This document shows, piece by piece, positions 52,036 through 60,626 of a DNA stretch of 64,000 nucleotides (its first letter is position 1; each line of letters opens with the position of its first letter). Position numbers and translations under genes: made by a program. The notes below the pieces were generated by a model. The model saw nothing but the letters and a program-made list of their open reading frames with translations, was not told where the DNA came from and did not search any database. Source of the DNA: JAAYGT01 sp050252075 (GTDB taxonomy: Bacteria; Pseudomonadota; Gammaproteobacteria; Burkholderiales; Burkholderiaceae_B); the NCBI GenBank assembly GCA_050252075.1, contig JBFWLP010000002.1:1-64000 (forward strand), written 5' to 3'.

Positions 52036-53241
52036 TTAGATGACACCAAGTGCCTTGAGATGTTCAATTTCCTGGCTGGAAAAGCCCAGTTCCTGATAGA
52101 CCTGCTGGTTATGCTCGCCCAGTGACGGCCCGGTGCGGGGAGGTTCCATTTTTCGGCCGGCCACACGCGGAACGATGCACGGCGCCGGAATCGAACCGTA
52201 ATCGGCGTCCGGCAGGCGGATCACTGATTCCCGCGCCTGAAAATGGGGATCCTGCATGATGTCCTGAATGGAATACACCTTGCTGAACGGCACGCCGCCC
52301 GGCTCAAGAATGGCCTGGATCTGCGCAAAGGAGTGCGACCCGAACCATTCACGCAGCCCCTCGTTCAATACCGCCATATGATTGACTCGTGCCGTATTGG
52401 TACCGAACCGGGGATCCGTAGCCCATTCGGGCCGGCCGATGCAACGGCAAAGCCGGAAAAAAATGGCATTGGACGACGCCACCAGGGAAAAATACACGCC
52501 ATCCCGGCTCTGGTACATATCCGAGGGGGCGGTGTAACCGGCCGTGTTGCCTTCGTGTTTCCTGACCTGCCCCAGCAGTTCATACTCGACGGGCAGCGGG
52601 TCGAGCAGGCGGAACAGCGCCTCGGTGGCCGACAGATCGACTTCGACGCCCATTTCGTCGGGACTACGCCGGACCCGCGCAATTTCGGTCGAAATTGCAA
52701 ACGCCGAAAACAGGCCGGCAACAACATCGCCAATGGGAAAGTTTGAATGCAGCGGCGGGCCTTCCGCCGGACCGGTCAAATTGGTGAAACCGCTCATGGC
52801 TTCAAAAATGCGGGCAAAGCCGGGGCGTTCGGCATAGGGGCCCGACTGGCCGAACCCGGTCAGGCGAACAATGATCAACCGCGGATTGGCCTGCAACAGA
52901 GTGGCGGTATCCAGACCCCATTTGGCCATGGTGCCGGTGCGGAAATTTTCAACCAGCACATCGAACCGGGGCAACATGCGCAAAAGCGCCGCCTTGCCTT
53001 CCGGCGTGCGGACATCGAGCGTGATACCGCGCTTGCCCCGGTTGGCCACCTTCCACCACAAGGGCTTGTCTTCCTTGACCGGCTGCAGACCGCGCAAGGC
53101 GTCGCTGCCATTAGGCAATTCCAGCTTTACCACCTGGGCGCCATGGTCGGCACACAACGTTGCGCCAAAGGGCGCGGCCAGTACCGTTGCCATATCCAGT
53201 ATACGGACGCCGTGCAGCGCCCCCAAACGTGTTTCTTCCAT
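52036..53241 (-). CDS. CaiB/BaiF family III CoA-transferase
   Basis: The 401-residue protein begins MEETRLGALHGVRILDMATV, with the family motif GVRILDMATVLAAPFGATLC and the catalytic Asp in FPIGDVVAGLF near 170. A further motif is KRGITLDVRTPEGKAALLRM near 74-93. The enzyme moves CoA between acyl acids by a covalent aspartyl intermediate. ATG at 53241 was preferred over a TTG seven codons upstream. It is divergent from the acyl-CoA dehydrogenase at 53440, with a putative IclR operator between them, and its candidate promoter is TTGTGC-N17-GATAAC. Confidence 0.9.
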   Translation of the reverse strand: MEETRLGALHGVRILDMATVLAAPFGATLCADHGAQVVKLELPNGSDALRGLQPVKEDKPLWWKVANRGKRGITLDVRTPEGKAALLRMLPRFDVLVENFRTGTMAKWGLDTATLLQANPRLIIVRLTGFGQSGPYAERPGFARIFEAMSGFTNLTGPAEGPPLHSNFPIGDVVAGLFSAFAISTEIARVRRSPDEMGVEVDLSATEALFRLLDPLPVEYELLGQVRKHEGNTAGYTAPSDMYQSRDGVYFSLVASSNAIFFRLCRCIGRPEWATDPRFGTNTARVNHMAVLNEGLREWFGSHSFAQIQAILEPGGVPFSKVYSIQDIMQDPHFQARESVIRLPDADYGSIPAPCIVPRVAGRKMEPPRTGPSLGEHNQQVYQELGFSSQEIEHLKALGVI

Positions 53242-53278
53242 GCTGATTCCCGCTGTGAGCAACTAATTTCCAGGCAAC

Positions 53279-53307
53279 GTTATCCCACGTCCGCACGCCG
53301 GGCACAA
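53279..53307 (-). promoter_or_regulatory. Candidate promoter of the CoA-transferase/AcuI operon
   Basis: On the minus strand TTGTGC (53307-53302) and GATAAC (53284-53279) are 17 bases apart. The operator-like palindrome at 53312-53330 lies just upstream of the -35 box, the usual position for an activator or dual regulator. Confidence 0.35.
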
Positions 53308-53311
53308 CAGC

Positions 53312-53330
53312 TATTCCGCTGTGCGAAACA
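53312..53330 (-). promoter_or_regulatory. IclR-type operator O2 (CoA-transferase / acyl-CoA dehydrogenase)
   Basis: Read on the minus strand it is TGTTTCGCACAGCGGAATA. It matches operator O1 upstream of iclR at 16 of 19 positions. It sits in the 198-base gap between the divergent CoA-transferase and acyl-CoA dehydrogenase genes. Confidence 0.6.
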
Positions 53331-53439
53331 CCTTATCAATTGCATCGACCGAACGTTGACCACACACTTGTCGATCTGGAACCATAGCGCAACGGTGCGC
53401 CGCACCCCTCATCAATCCACTGACAGAACGAGACACATC

Positions 53440-54654
53440 ATGGCCCGACTTTTCAGCGACCACTTCCTGCAAAAACTCGACGACGCCGAACAAGCGCTGG
53501 TTCACCGCCTGCGCGGGTTGTGCAAGACACATTTCGGCCCGCGCGCGGCGCAGGTCGGCCAGGACGATGTTTTTGCCTGGGAAAATTTTCGCCTGCTGGC
53601 TGCCGAAGGTATTATCGCGACGGCTTTTCCCCAGGCCTGGGGCGGCACCAATGCCAGGCAGGTTGTCCGCGTGCGGCTGATCGAAGAGCTTAGTCGCGTG
53701 TGCAGCGCCTCGGCCGCCCTGGTCACCGGCACCGACCTGTCAACACGCCCGATCAGCGCCGGGGCAAGCGACGACATGAAAGCCCGGTTGCTGCCTGGTT
53801 TGTGCCGGGGCGAGTTGCAGTCGGCGTTTTGCCTGACCGAGCCGGGTGCCGGTTCCGACGTACGCTCACTGAAAACCACCATTGAGCGGGTCGGTGACGA
53901 CTACGTCATCAACGGCGAGAAAAAATTCATTACCCGTGCGGGAACTGCCGACTGGCTTGTGGTGGTGGGCCGGGCACCGGCCGATGCCACGCAGTTCATC
54001 GCGGTACTGGTGCCGCGCGACGCGGCAGGAGTAGCCATCGGCAACACGGTAGACAAACTGGGATGGTTCGGCGTTCCGATCGCGTCAATCCAGCTGACCA
54101 ACGTACGGGTTCCCGTCACCATGCGACTGGGCAAGGAAGGAGACGGTTTCAGCCTGGCCCAGGACACGCTCATTCGTGCCCGGATCGGCCACGCATCCAT
54201 GGCGCTGGGTCGGGCCGTCGGAGCAACCGAAATTGCCGCCACCTACGCCACCGACCGGGAACTGTTCGGAAAATCGCTGGGAGGACATCAGGGTGTGCAA
54301 TGGATGCTGTCAGACATGGTCACCGACATTGAAGCCTCGCGTGCACTGGTTGTTGCCGCGGCGGAAAAATACGATGCGGGTGACGAGGATTGCGCCATTT
54401 ATGCGTCAATGGCCAAACAGCATGCCACCGACCTGGGCATGAAAATCGTGACCAATGCCTTGCAACTGACCGGCGGCCGGGGCTACCTGAAAGACTTCCC
54501 GCTGGAACGCTACTTCCGCGACGCCAAGCTGAACCAGATCGGCGAAGGTTCCAGCGAAGTGCACAAAACCGTGATCGGACGGCACATCGTGCGCAAAGTC
54601 CCGGTGGTTGACCGCAACCCTGCCCTGCACGATGCTCCGCTAACCGACTACTGA
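53440..54654 (+). CDS. Acyl-CoA dehydrogenase (first of two)
   Basis: The 404-residue flavoprotein has the standard three-domain layout: N-terminal helices, middle beta domain with CLTEPGAGSDV near 128-138, and C-terminal helices with the catalytic Glu369 in QIGEGSSEV. The start MARLFSDHFLQKLDD at 53440 is supported by the family start. The open frame reaches far upstream but overlaps the divergent CoA-transferase. Substrate unknown. Position opposite the CoA-transferase and operator O2 suggests joint control. Confidence 0.92.
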   Translation: MARLFSDHFLQKLDDAEQALVHRLRGLCKTHFGPRAAQVGQDDVFAWENFRLLAAEGIIATAFPQAWGGTNARQVVRVRLIEELSRVCSASAALVTGTDLSTRPISAGASDDMKARLLPGLCRGELQSAFCLTEPGAGSDVRSLKTTIERVGDDYVINGEKKFITRAGTADWLVVVGRAPADATQFIAVLVPRDAAGVAIGNTVDKLGWFGVPIASIQLTNVRVPVTMRLGKEGDGFSLAQDTLIRARIGHASMALGRAVGATEIAATYATDRELFGKSLGGHQGVQWMLSDMVTDIEASRALVVAAAEKYDAGDEDCAIYASMAKQHATDLGMKIVTNALQLTGGRGYLKDFPLERYFRDAKLNQIGEGSSEVHKTVIGRHIVRKVPVVDRNPALHDAPLTDY

Positions 54655-54667
54655 AACCGATATCGGG

Positions 54668-55795
54668 TCAGGCCGGGCCCGATGATGTACGCCGCTGCAG
54701 GCTTTGCATTCTTGCCCATGCCGCATTCATGTCGTGCACCAGTCGGCGGAACTGCTCGCTGACGGTGGTTTCACCGCGAATGGCAAAAACACTTTGGCCT
54801 GCCGCATCGTAGATAAGGGCCTCCAGATCGCGCTGATGGATCGACGTGAAAATGTCGCCGGTCAGCACCTGCTGCAACGGCATCGGCAGCGGGGCCGGAC
54901 TGCCGTCCTGCTCCCAGGCATCGATCCAGTCGCTGCGCACCACCCGGCAGGGTTTGCCGCTGTGCGCACGCGTAATCACGGTATCTTCGCTGGCACTGGC
55001 CACCAGACGGCGCAGCAAGCCCGGCGGCGTATGGCTTTCCCGGGCGGCCATCCACAGCGTACCCAGCCAGGCACCCTGGGTGCCCATGGCAATCGCTCCC
55101 AGCACCTGTTCGCCGGTGGCAATACCCCCGGCAGCCAGCACCGGCACGTTGCCGGCCACCTGAAGAATCTGGGGAATGAGCGACATCGTACCCACCGGAC
55201 CGGTATGGCCCCCGGCGTCGTAACCCTGCGCCACCAGTACCTCGACCCCCAGATCGAGAGCCTTGCGCGCATGCTTCACCGAGCCGACCAGCGAGAACGT
55301 CATTTTCCCGGCGGCCTTGGCACGCTCGATCAGATCGGCGCGAATACCGATGGCGGTGGCAACGCCACGGGCCCCCGACGCCAGTACCTGATCGATTTGC
55401 TCGTCAAACAGTTTCTTCGACCGCACCTGGGTGGTGAAAAAACTGGGCTTGTCGGGCGGCGGAATGTGAAAGCTTTCGCGCAATCCGTCCACAAACTGCC
55501 GGTGCCCGGAAGGCAGTGTGGCCTTCAGGTCGTCGACCGTCGCCTGCTCCGGCACCTTGGGCGGCAGCATAAGATCCACGCCGTAGGGCATGCCCGCCAT
55601 GCGTTCATCGAGCTCGCGCAGCAGCCTGGGTATGTCGTCGGGCATTTCGCGGGCCAGCCCCATGATGGGAAATCCGCCGGCACGCGCAACCTCGACGCAC
55701 ACATCAATGGAATGCGAAAAACCGAAGATCGGGTGGGCGATGCCCAGGGCATCGCACAGCGGCGTACTTATCGTGCTGGATTGAATAGATGTCAT
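54668..55795 (-). CDS. Nitronate monooxygenase-like FMN TIM-barrel enzyme
   Basis: The 375-residue protein has LCDALGIAHPIFGFSHSID near 12, a phosphate-binding pair VLVAQGYDAGGHTGPVG near 198-214 and AAGGIATGEQVLGAIAMGTQ near 240-259, and the catalytic-type His in GHTG. The family includes nitroalkane oxidases but also 2-enoyl reductases and unknowns, and 375 residues is within range. The ATG at 55795 overlaps the Bug gene stop (ATGA). Its place in an acyl-CoA cluster suggests a role other than nitronate oxidation. Confidence 0.82.
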   Translation of the reverse strand: MTSIQSSTISTPLCDALGIAHPIFGFSHSIDVCVEVARAGGFPIMGLAREMPDDIPRLLRELDERMAGMPYGVDLMLPPKVPEQATVDDLKATLPSGHRQFVDGLRESFHIPPPDKPSFFTTQVRSKKLFDEQIDQVLASGARGVATAIGIRADLIERAKAAGKMTFSLVGSVKHARKALDLGVEVLVAQGYDAGGHTGPVGTMSLIPQILQVAGNVPVLAAGGIATGEQVLGAIAMGTQGAWLGTLWMAARESHTPPGLLRRLVASASEDTVITRAHSGKPCRVVRSDWIDAWEQDGSPAPLPMPLQQVLTGDIFTSIHQRDLEALIYDAAGQSVFAIRGETTVSEQFRRLVHDMNAAWARMQSLQRRTSSGPA

Positions 55796-56781
55796 TGCGG
55801 CTGTATCCCGGCCTCTTTCATCACTTTGGACCACTTTTCATATTCGCCTTCCACAAAAGTATCGAAAGCTTTGGCGTCCTGGTAATTGACCTCCATGCCA
55901 ATACCGGCCAGTTTCTCCTGAACGTCGGGCATGGCAAGAATGGCCGCAATGTCGGTGGACAGCTGGGAGACGACACTGTCGGGCGTGGCTTTGGGGGCCA
56001 CAAAGCCAAACCACGTACCCACTTCGTAGCCCGGCAAGCCGGCCGCCTCAGCCACGGTGGGAACGTCGGGCAACGCCTTGGCACGCTGTGCCGTCGTTAC
56101 CGCCAGAGGAACGAGCTTGCCCGACTCGATATGCTGTTTCGCCAGCGCGATGGTCAACGGCATCATCTGAACGCGACCGGCCATCAGATCCGTCAGGGCA
56201 TTGGGCTGGCCCCGGTACGGCACCTGCTGCAGGTTCACCTTGGCCATGCTGGCCAGCAAGGCGCCCGACAGGTGGTTGGACGTACCATTCCCGGCGGTGC
56301 CATACGTAACCGGCGTGTCGCTTTTCTTGGCCATTTCCAGCAGTTCCTTCATGCTGCGGGCGGGAACGTCGGGATGAACCACCACCACATTGGGCACAAT
56401 GCCAAAGCCGGCCACCGCCCGAAAATCCTTGACCGGATGCCACTGCAGATCCTTGCGCAAGCTGGGCGACACCGCATGGCCCGGGCTGACGCTCAGCAAG
56501 GTGTAACCGTCGGGAGCGGCCTTGCTGACCGTGTCGGTGCCGATATTGCCGCCGGCACCCGGACGGTTGTCCACAATCACGGGCTGGCCATACTTGGAAG
56601 ACAGCTTTTCACCAATGGTGCGCGTAATGACGTCGACTACACCGCCGGCGGTGAACGGCACAATGATGGTGATGGGCTTGTCGGGGTAGGCGGCCTGCGC
56701 TACAGGCACCGCACTGCCGAACAGCAGTGGCAGGGCGACTGTCAGTCCCAGTAACGAGCGTCGAGTGGATGTGTGGGTCAT
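55792..56781 (-). CDS. Bug/TctC-family tripartite tricarboxylate transporter receptor
   Basis: The 329-residue protein has a Sec signal peptide (SLLGLTVALPLLFGSAVPVA, cleaved near AQAAYPDKP) and the Bug fold: AYPDKPITIIVPFTAGGVVD near 31-50, NRPGAGGNIGTDTVSKAAPD near 74-93 and the conserved YGTAGNGTSNHL near 161. Bug receptors bind carboxylates. No membrane subunits (TctA, TctB) are adjacent, so it is an orphan receptor, as is usual in Alcaligenaceae. It is cotranscribed with the dehydrogenase before it and the enzyme after it. Confidence 0.9.
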   Translation of the reverse strand: MTHTSTRRSLLGLTVALPLLFGSAVPVAQAAYPDKPITIIVPFTAGGVVDVITRTIGEKLSSKYGQPVIVDNRPGAGGNIGTDTVSKAAPDGYTLLSVSPGHAVSPSLRKDLQWHPVKDFRAVAGFGIVPNVVVVHPDVPARSMKELLEMAKKSDTPVTYGTAGNGTSNHLSGALLASMAKVNLQQVPYRGQPNALTDLMAGRVQMMPLTIALAKQHIESGKLVPLAVTTAQRAKALPDVPTVAEAAGLPGYEVGTWFGFVAPKATPDSVVSQLSTDIAAILAMPDVQEKLAGIGMEVNYQDAKAFDTFVEGEYEKWSKVMKEAGIQPQ

Positions 56782-56816
56782 GGGTTGTCTCCTGGTGGTT
56801 GAGTTATGGGGTGCTG

Positions 56817-57974
56817 TTACGCCACACCCTGTTCCCGCAAAGTAAGCTTTGCGATATTCAGCAAATGAATCTGGCTGGTACCTTCGTAAAGCCGGAACAA
56901 GCGCACGTCGCGATAAAACTGCTCGGCAACGTTATCGGCAACGTAGCCGCCGCCGCCGAAAATCTGCACGGCCCGGTCGGCCACGCGCCCGCACATCTCC
57001 GACGCAAAATATTTGCACATCGATGCTTCCATGGTGACATCGATGCCATCGTCGCGTTTGCGTGATGTTTCCATAAGCAAGGCCCGGGCGGCATATACGT
57101 CGACATTGCTTTGGGCAATCATTTGCTGCACGAGCTGGTAATCGGCAATGGGATGTCCGAACTGCTCGCGCTGCGCGGCACGCTTGACCATTTCATGCAC
57201 CAGACGGATCGCCGGACCAATGCACAGGCCGGCCAGATTGATGCGCTGCTTGTTCAGGGCGCGCATGGCAGTGCGAAACCCCTTGCCCGGCATGTGGCCC
57301 ACAATGGCATCGGCGGACACGCGGCAATTCTCCAGATACACCTCGCCCACCGGCGAGCCATGCTGGCCCATCTTTTCATATTCGGGGCCGGTGCTCAGCC
57401 CGGGGGTGCCGCGCTCGATCAGAAAGGCCGTGATGCCTTCGGCGCCGCGCCCGGCGTTATCGGTGCGCGCAAAAACCGTGAACAGATTCGCCAGTGGCGC
57501 ATTGGTGATATAGCACTTCACGCCATTCAGAATGTAGTCGGAGCCATGGGGTTCGGCACGTGTTGTCAGGGCGGTGGCGTCAGAACCGGCACCCGGCTCG
57601 GTCAGGGCAAAGCACCCGGTCACTTCGCCGGACGCCAGCAAGGGCAGGTACTTTCGCTTTTGCTCCGGCGTGCCGTCCACCACCAGCGACTCTGATGCAA
57701 TGCCCGTATTGCCGCCAAACCGCGCGCGAAAAACCGTTGCCGCCTGCGAGATCTCCATATTCACCCGGCTGAGCTCTTCAGAAGTGAGCCCGGCGCCGCC
57801 GTACTCCTCGGGAATACTGTGACCGAACAGGCCCAGATCGCGCATACGTTGCACGACGGGCTCGGGGATGACATTGTTTTTGTCCACCTCGCGCTCGATG
57901 GGAATGCATTCGTTCCAGATGAAATCTCGCACTTGCGCCAGCAAGGCGTCGAACTTTTTCGGATCTCTGATCAT
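56817..57974 (-). CDS. Acyl-CoA dehydrogenase (second of two)
   Basis: The 385-residue flavoprotein begins MIRDPKKFDALLAQVRDFIW, has CFALTEPGAGSDATALTTRA near 125-144, KCYITNAPLA near 157 and the catalytic Glu364 in LYEGTSQIHLL. It is only about 30 percent similar by eye to the first dehydrogenase, so they act on different steps or chain lengths. ATG at 57974 is 22 bases after the iclR stop, and the frame before it overlaps iclR. Confidence 0.93.
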   Translation of the reverse strand: MIRDPKKFDALLAQVRDFIWNECIPIEREVDKNNVIPEPVVQRMRDLGLFGHSIPEEYGGAGLTSEELSRVNMEISQAATVFRARFGGNTGIASESLVVDGTPEQKRKYLPLLASGEVTGCFALTEPGAGSDATALTTRAEPHGSDYILNGVKCYITNAPLANLFTVFARTDNAGRGAEGITAFLIERGTPGLSTGPEYEKMGQHGSPVGEVYLENCRVSADAIVGHMPGKGFRTAMRALNKQRINLAGLCIGPAIRLVHEMVKRAAQREQFGHPIADYQLVQQMIAQSNVDVYAARALLMETSRKRDDGIDVTMEASMCKYFASEMCGRVADRAVQIFGGGGYVADNVAEQFYRDVRLFRLYEGTSQIHLLNIAKLTLREQGVA

Positions 57975-57996
57975 GTGGCTTTTTACCTGCTGAAAA

Positions 57997-58830
57997 TTAA
58001 CGTAGCCCGTAGGCGTTCTCGATACACCGTACCGCCTCCAGCATGAGCGGGGCGATATCTGTTTCCATGGTGTCCCGGGCCAGCCGGTGCCGGGCCATGG
58101 TGCAATTGATCGCCACCTGCGGCTCGCTGTCGGGCAGGCGAATGGGCGCGCCGATGGCATGAATTTCCTTGCGCCAGTCGCCCTGCGAATAGCAGAAACG
58201 GTGCTGCGCGAAAAAGATTTCGTCGCGGCGGAAAAACTCGTACTCACGCTCGAAACGTTCCGGGTCATCCAGACGCAACCGGTTCAGAACTGCCGTACGC
58301 TCGGCCACCGGCGAAGCCAGCAGCAGGGCGCGACCGATGGACGACGCCAGAATCGGCGATGTGCTGCCGATATCGGGCCGATAGGCATTGGCGGCGTCGG
58401 CACTGCAGGTTTCGATATACACAACACAGGTTCGGTCGCGAATACCAATATTCACGGTGCAGCCGGTTTGCCGGCTGATTTCCTGCATGTAGGGCCGCGC
58501 CAGCTGGCGAATGCGCAAATTGGAAAGCAAGGGATAACCCAGCGACAGCACCCCCGATCCCAGTCGATACTTTTGCAGCCTTTCGTCGTAGTTCAGATAG
58601 CCCAGCAACGTCAAGGTATACGTAAGACGGGAAATGGTGGGTTTGGGCAAACCGGTACGATCGTACAGATCGCGATTTCCCAGCACGGGATCCATGGGCG
58701 TGAACGCGCGCAAGACCTCGAGCCCCCGTGCCAGATTCATGGCGAACTGACGGTCCTCGGACAGATCGTGAGGGCTTACGAGCCCGGGAAGCGCAATGGA
58801 TGCCATCGTTTTTTGCTTTACCTTCGTCAT
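57997..58830 (-). CDS. IclR-family transcriptional regulator
   Basis: The 277-residue protein has an N-terminal winged helix (NLARGLEVLRAFTPMD near 32-47, the recognition-helix region DRTGLPKPTISRLTYTLTLL near 57-76, and GYLNYDERLQKYRLGSGVL near 77-95) and a C-terminal GAF-like effector domain with NIGIRDRTCVVYIETCSADA near 126-145 and SSIGRALLLAS near 163-173. Several IclR proteins bind aromatic or organic acids. The start is the ATG at 58830, and an ATG at 58803 is also possible. A perfect palindrome lies 54 bases upstream. It leads the operon iclR-acd-bug-nitronate monooxygenase-like. Confidence 0.93.
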   Translation of the reverse strand: MTKVKQKTMASIALPGLVSPHDLSEDRQFAMNLARGLEVLRAFTPMDPVLGNRDLYDRTGLPKPTISRLTYTLTLLGYLNYDERLQKYRLGSGVLSLGYPLLSNLRIRQLARPYMQEISRQTGCTVNIGIRDRTCVVYIETCSADAANAYRPDIGSTSPILASSIGRALLLASPVAERTAVLNRLRLDDPERFEREYEFFRRDEIFFAQHRFCYSQGDWRKEIHAIGAPIRLPDSEPQVAINCTMARHRLARDTMETDIAPLMLEAVRCIENAYGLR

Positions 58831-58883
58831 ACCAGGCTCACATATTCAGACAGACGGTCAAACAGCGTCAACGATTATCAAAT

Positions 58884-58906
58884 CTTGTTTCGCACATCGA
58901 AACAAG
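58884..58906. promoter_or_regulatory. IclR-type operator O1 upstream of iclR
   Basis: CTTGTTTCG, spacer CACAT, CGAAACAAG: a perfect 9-bp inverted repeat. Further CGAAAC half-sites follow at 58931-58936 and 58936-58941. The 19-base core TGTTTCGCACATCGAAACA (58886-58904) recurs as O2 at 53312-53330. The T/G-TTTCG...CGAAA-type dyad resembles known IclR-family sites. It probably serves autoregulation. Confidence 0.7.
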
Positions 58907-58964
58907 CGTTGAAAACCGGGCAGAATCAGGCGAAACGAAACGAAAACAGCAGCCAGCAGGACAG

Positions 58965-60602
58965 TCAGCAGGCGCGCCAGCCGATCACATGATCACGCAG
59001 TTCCCGGCGAATGATTTTCCCGGTTGTGGTCAGTGGCAGTTCGGGGACGAAATAAATTTCGCGCGGATACTCATGCGCCGCCAGATGCCGTTTCACATGG
59101 TTCTGCAATTCTTTTTTCAGCGTGTCGGACGCCTGGAAATGCTCGTGAAGCACAATCACGGCAACGACAACCTCGGTACGCTCCGGATCAGGCGCGCCAA
59201 TGACCGCGACCATTTTCACCGCCGGATGCCGGAGCAGGCTGTCTTCGATTTCGCCCGGGCCGATCCGGTACCCTGCTGACGTGATCACATCGTCGTTGCG
59301 CCCCACGAACTGCACATAGCCCTCGTTATCCATGCGGCCGGTGTCACCGGTGAGCAGCCAGTCATTCACGAACTTGTCGGCCGTTGCCTGCGGATTGCCC
59401 CAATACCCCAGAAACATGACCGGATCCGGTCGCCGAACCGCGATCTGCCCCAACTCGCCCCGGGGAAGCTCGTTGCCCGAGTCGTCAACGACAGCGACAC
59501 AATGGCCGATCACCGGCCGACCGATGACGCCGGCTTTGGGTGGGGCCAGACCGGCACACGACGACACGGTCATGTTGCATTCCGTTTGCCCGTAGAACTC
59601 GTTGATGGTCAGGCCGAAGGTTTGCTCGCCCCACGACAGCAGTTCGGCCCCCAGCGACTCACCGCCACTGGCAACCGACCGCAACGCCAGCCGCCAGCGC
59701 GATCCGGGATCGGGCTCGGCGCGCATAAGCTTCAGGGCGGTGGGCGGCAAGAAAGTATTGCGCACCTGAAAATCCTGCATCAGTTGAAAGGCCGCCGCCG
59801 CCGAGAACTTTTCAAAGCGATGGGCCACCACGGCAATGCCATGATGCCACGCCGGCATGAGCACATCGAACAACCCGCCTATCCAGGCCCAGTCGGCCGG
59901 AGTCCAGAAGCGGTCGCCCTCATGGGGCAAGCCGTTATGCGACATTTCCACACCGGGCAAATGGCCGGGCAGCACGCGATGAGCATGCAATGCCCCTTTG
60001 GGATTCCCTGTGGTTCCCGACGTATAGATAATGACCGCCGGATCGTCGCACGAGGTGTCATGGGCGCAGAACTCGGTACTGAACCGGGCCATGCCGGCCG
60101 CCATATCGACGGATCCGTCGGCGGTGCCGTCGATGGTCAGCACCACTTTCAACGCAGGCAGATGCGCGCGAATCGCCGCCAGGCGCGCTGCTCCCTGCCG
60201 GTTGGTCACCACCACACGAGCACCACTGTCACTGAGGCGAAACCGCAAGGCCTCTTCACCGAACAGGGTAAACAGGGGAATGGAAATGCAGCCCGCCTTG
60301 AACGCCGCCACATGGGCAATGGCGGTTTCAGGGGCCTGGGGAAGGAGCACCCCCACGCGATCGCCTGCCCGGACATCGTAGCTGCGAAACACATGGGCCA
60401 GCTGGTTGGACAAGGCATGGATCTGTTCAAACGTATAGCGATGGGTGTCGCCATACCCGTCAAGATACAACAGCGCCGTGCGGTCCGGATCGGTCGTGGC
60501 CCAGCGTGTGCAGACGTCGACACCGATGTTGTAGCGATCAGGCAGGCTCCATTGAAACTCGCGATTCAATGCGTCGTAATTCCGGGCGCTTAGCGGCAAC
60601 AT
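58965..60602 (-). CDS. AMP-dependent acyl-CoA synthetase/ligase
   Basis: The 545-residue ANL enzyme has the P-loop AVIIYTSGTTGNPKGA near 187-202, the acid motif EFYGQTECNMTVSS near 330-343, the hinge region TGDTGRMDNEGYVQFVGRND near 420-440, and the catalytic Lys in TTTGKIIRREL near 530. It activates a carboxylic acid to acyl-CoA through an acyl-AMP. It resembles propionate or medium-chain ligases but the substrate is unknown. It follows mtnN by 24 bases and precedes iclR by 134 bases, and it probably starts the pathway. Confidence 0.91.
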   Translation of the reverse strand: MLPLSARNYDALNREFQWSLPDRYNIGVDVCTRWATTDPDRTALLYLDGYGDTHRYTFEQIHALSNQLAHVFRSYDVRAGDRVGVLLPQAPETAIAHVAAFKAGCISIPLFTLFGEEALRFRLSDSGARVVVTNRQGAARLAAIRAHLPALKVVLTIDGTADGSVDMAAGMARFSTEFCAHDTSCDDPAVIIYTSGTTGNPKGALHAHRVLPGHLPGVEMSHNGLPHEGDRFWTPADWAWIGGLFDVLMPAWHHGIAVVAHRFEKFSAAAAFQLMQDFQVRNTFLPPTALKLMRAEPDPGSRWRLALRSVASGGESLGAELLSWGEQTFGLTINEFYGQTECNMTVSSCAGLAPPKAGVIGRPVIGHCVAVVDDSGNELPRGELGQIAVRRPDPVMFLGYWGNPQATADKFVNDWLLTGDTGRMDNEGYVQFVGRNDDVITSAGYRIGPGEIEDSLLRHPAVKMVAVIGAPDPERTEVVVAVIVLHEHFQASDTLKKELQNHVKRHLAAHEYPREIYFVPELPLTTTGKIIRRELRDHVIGWRAC

Positions 60603-60626
60603 ATCATTCTCCGTGGGGTGGCGGCC

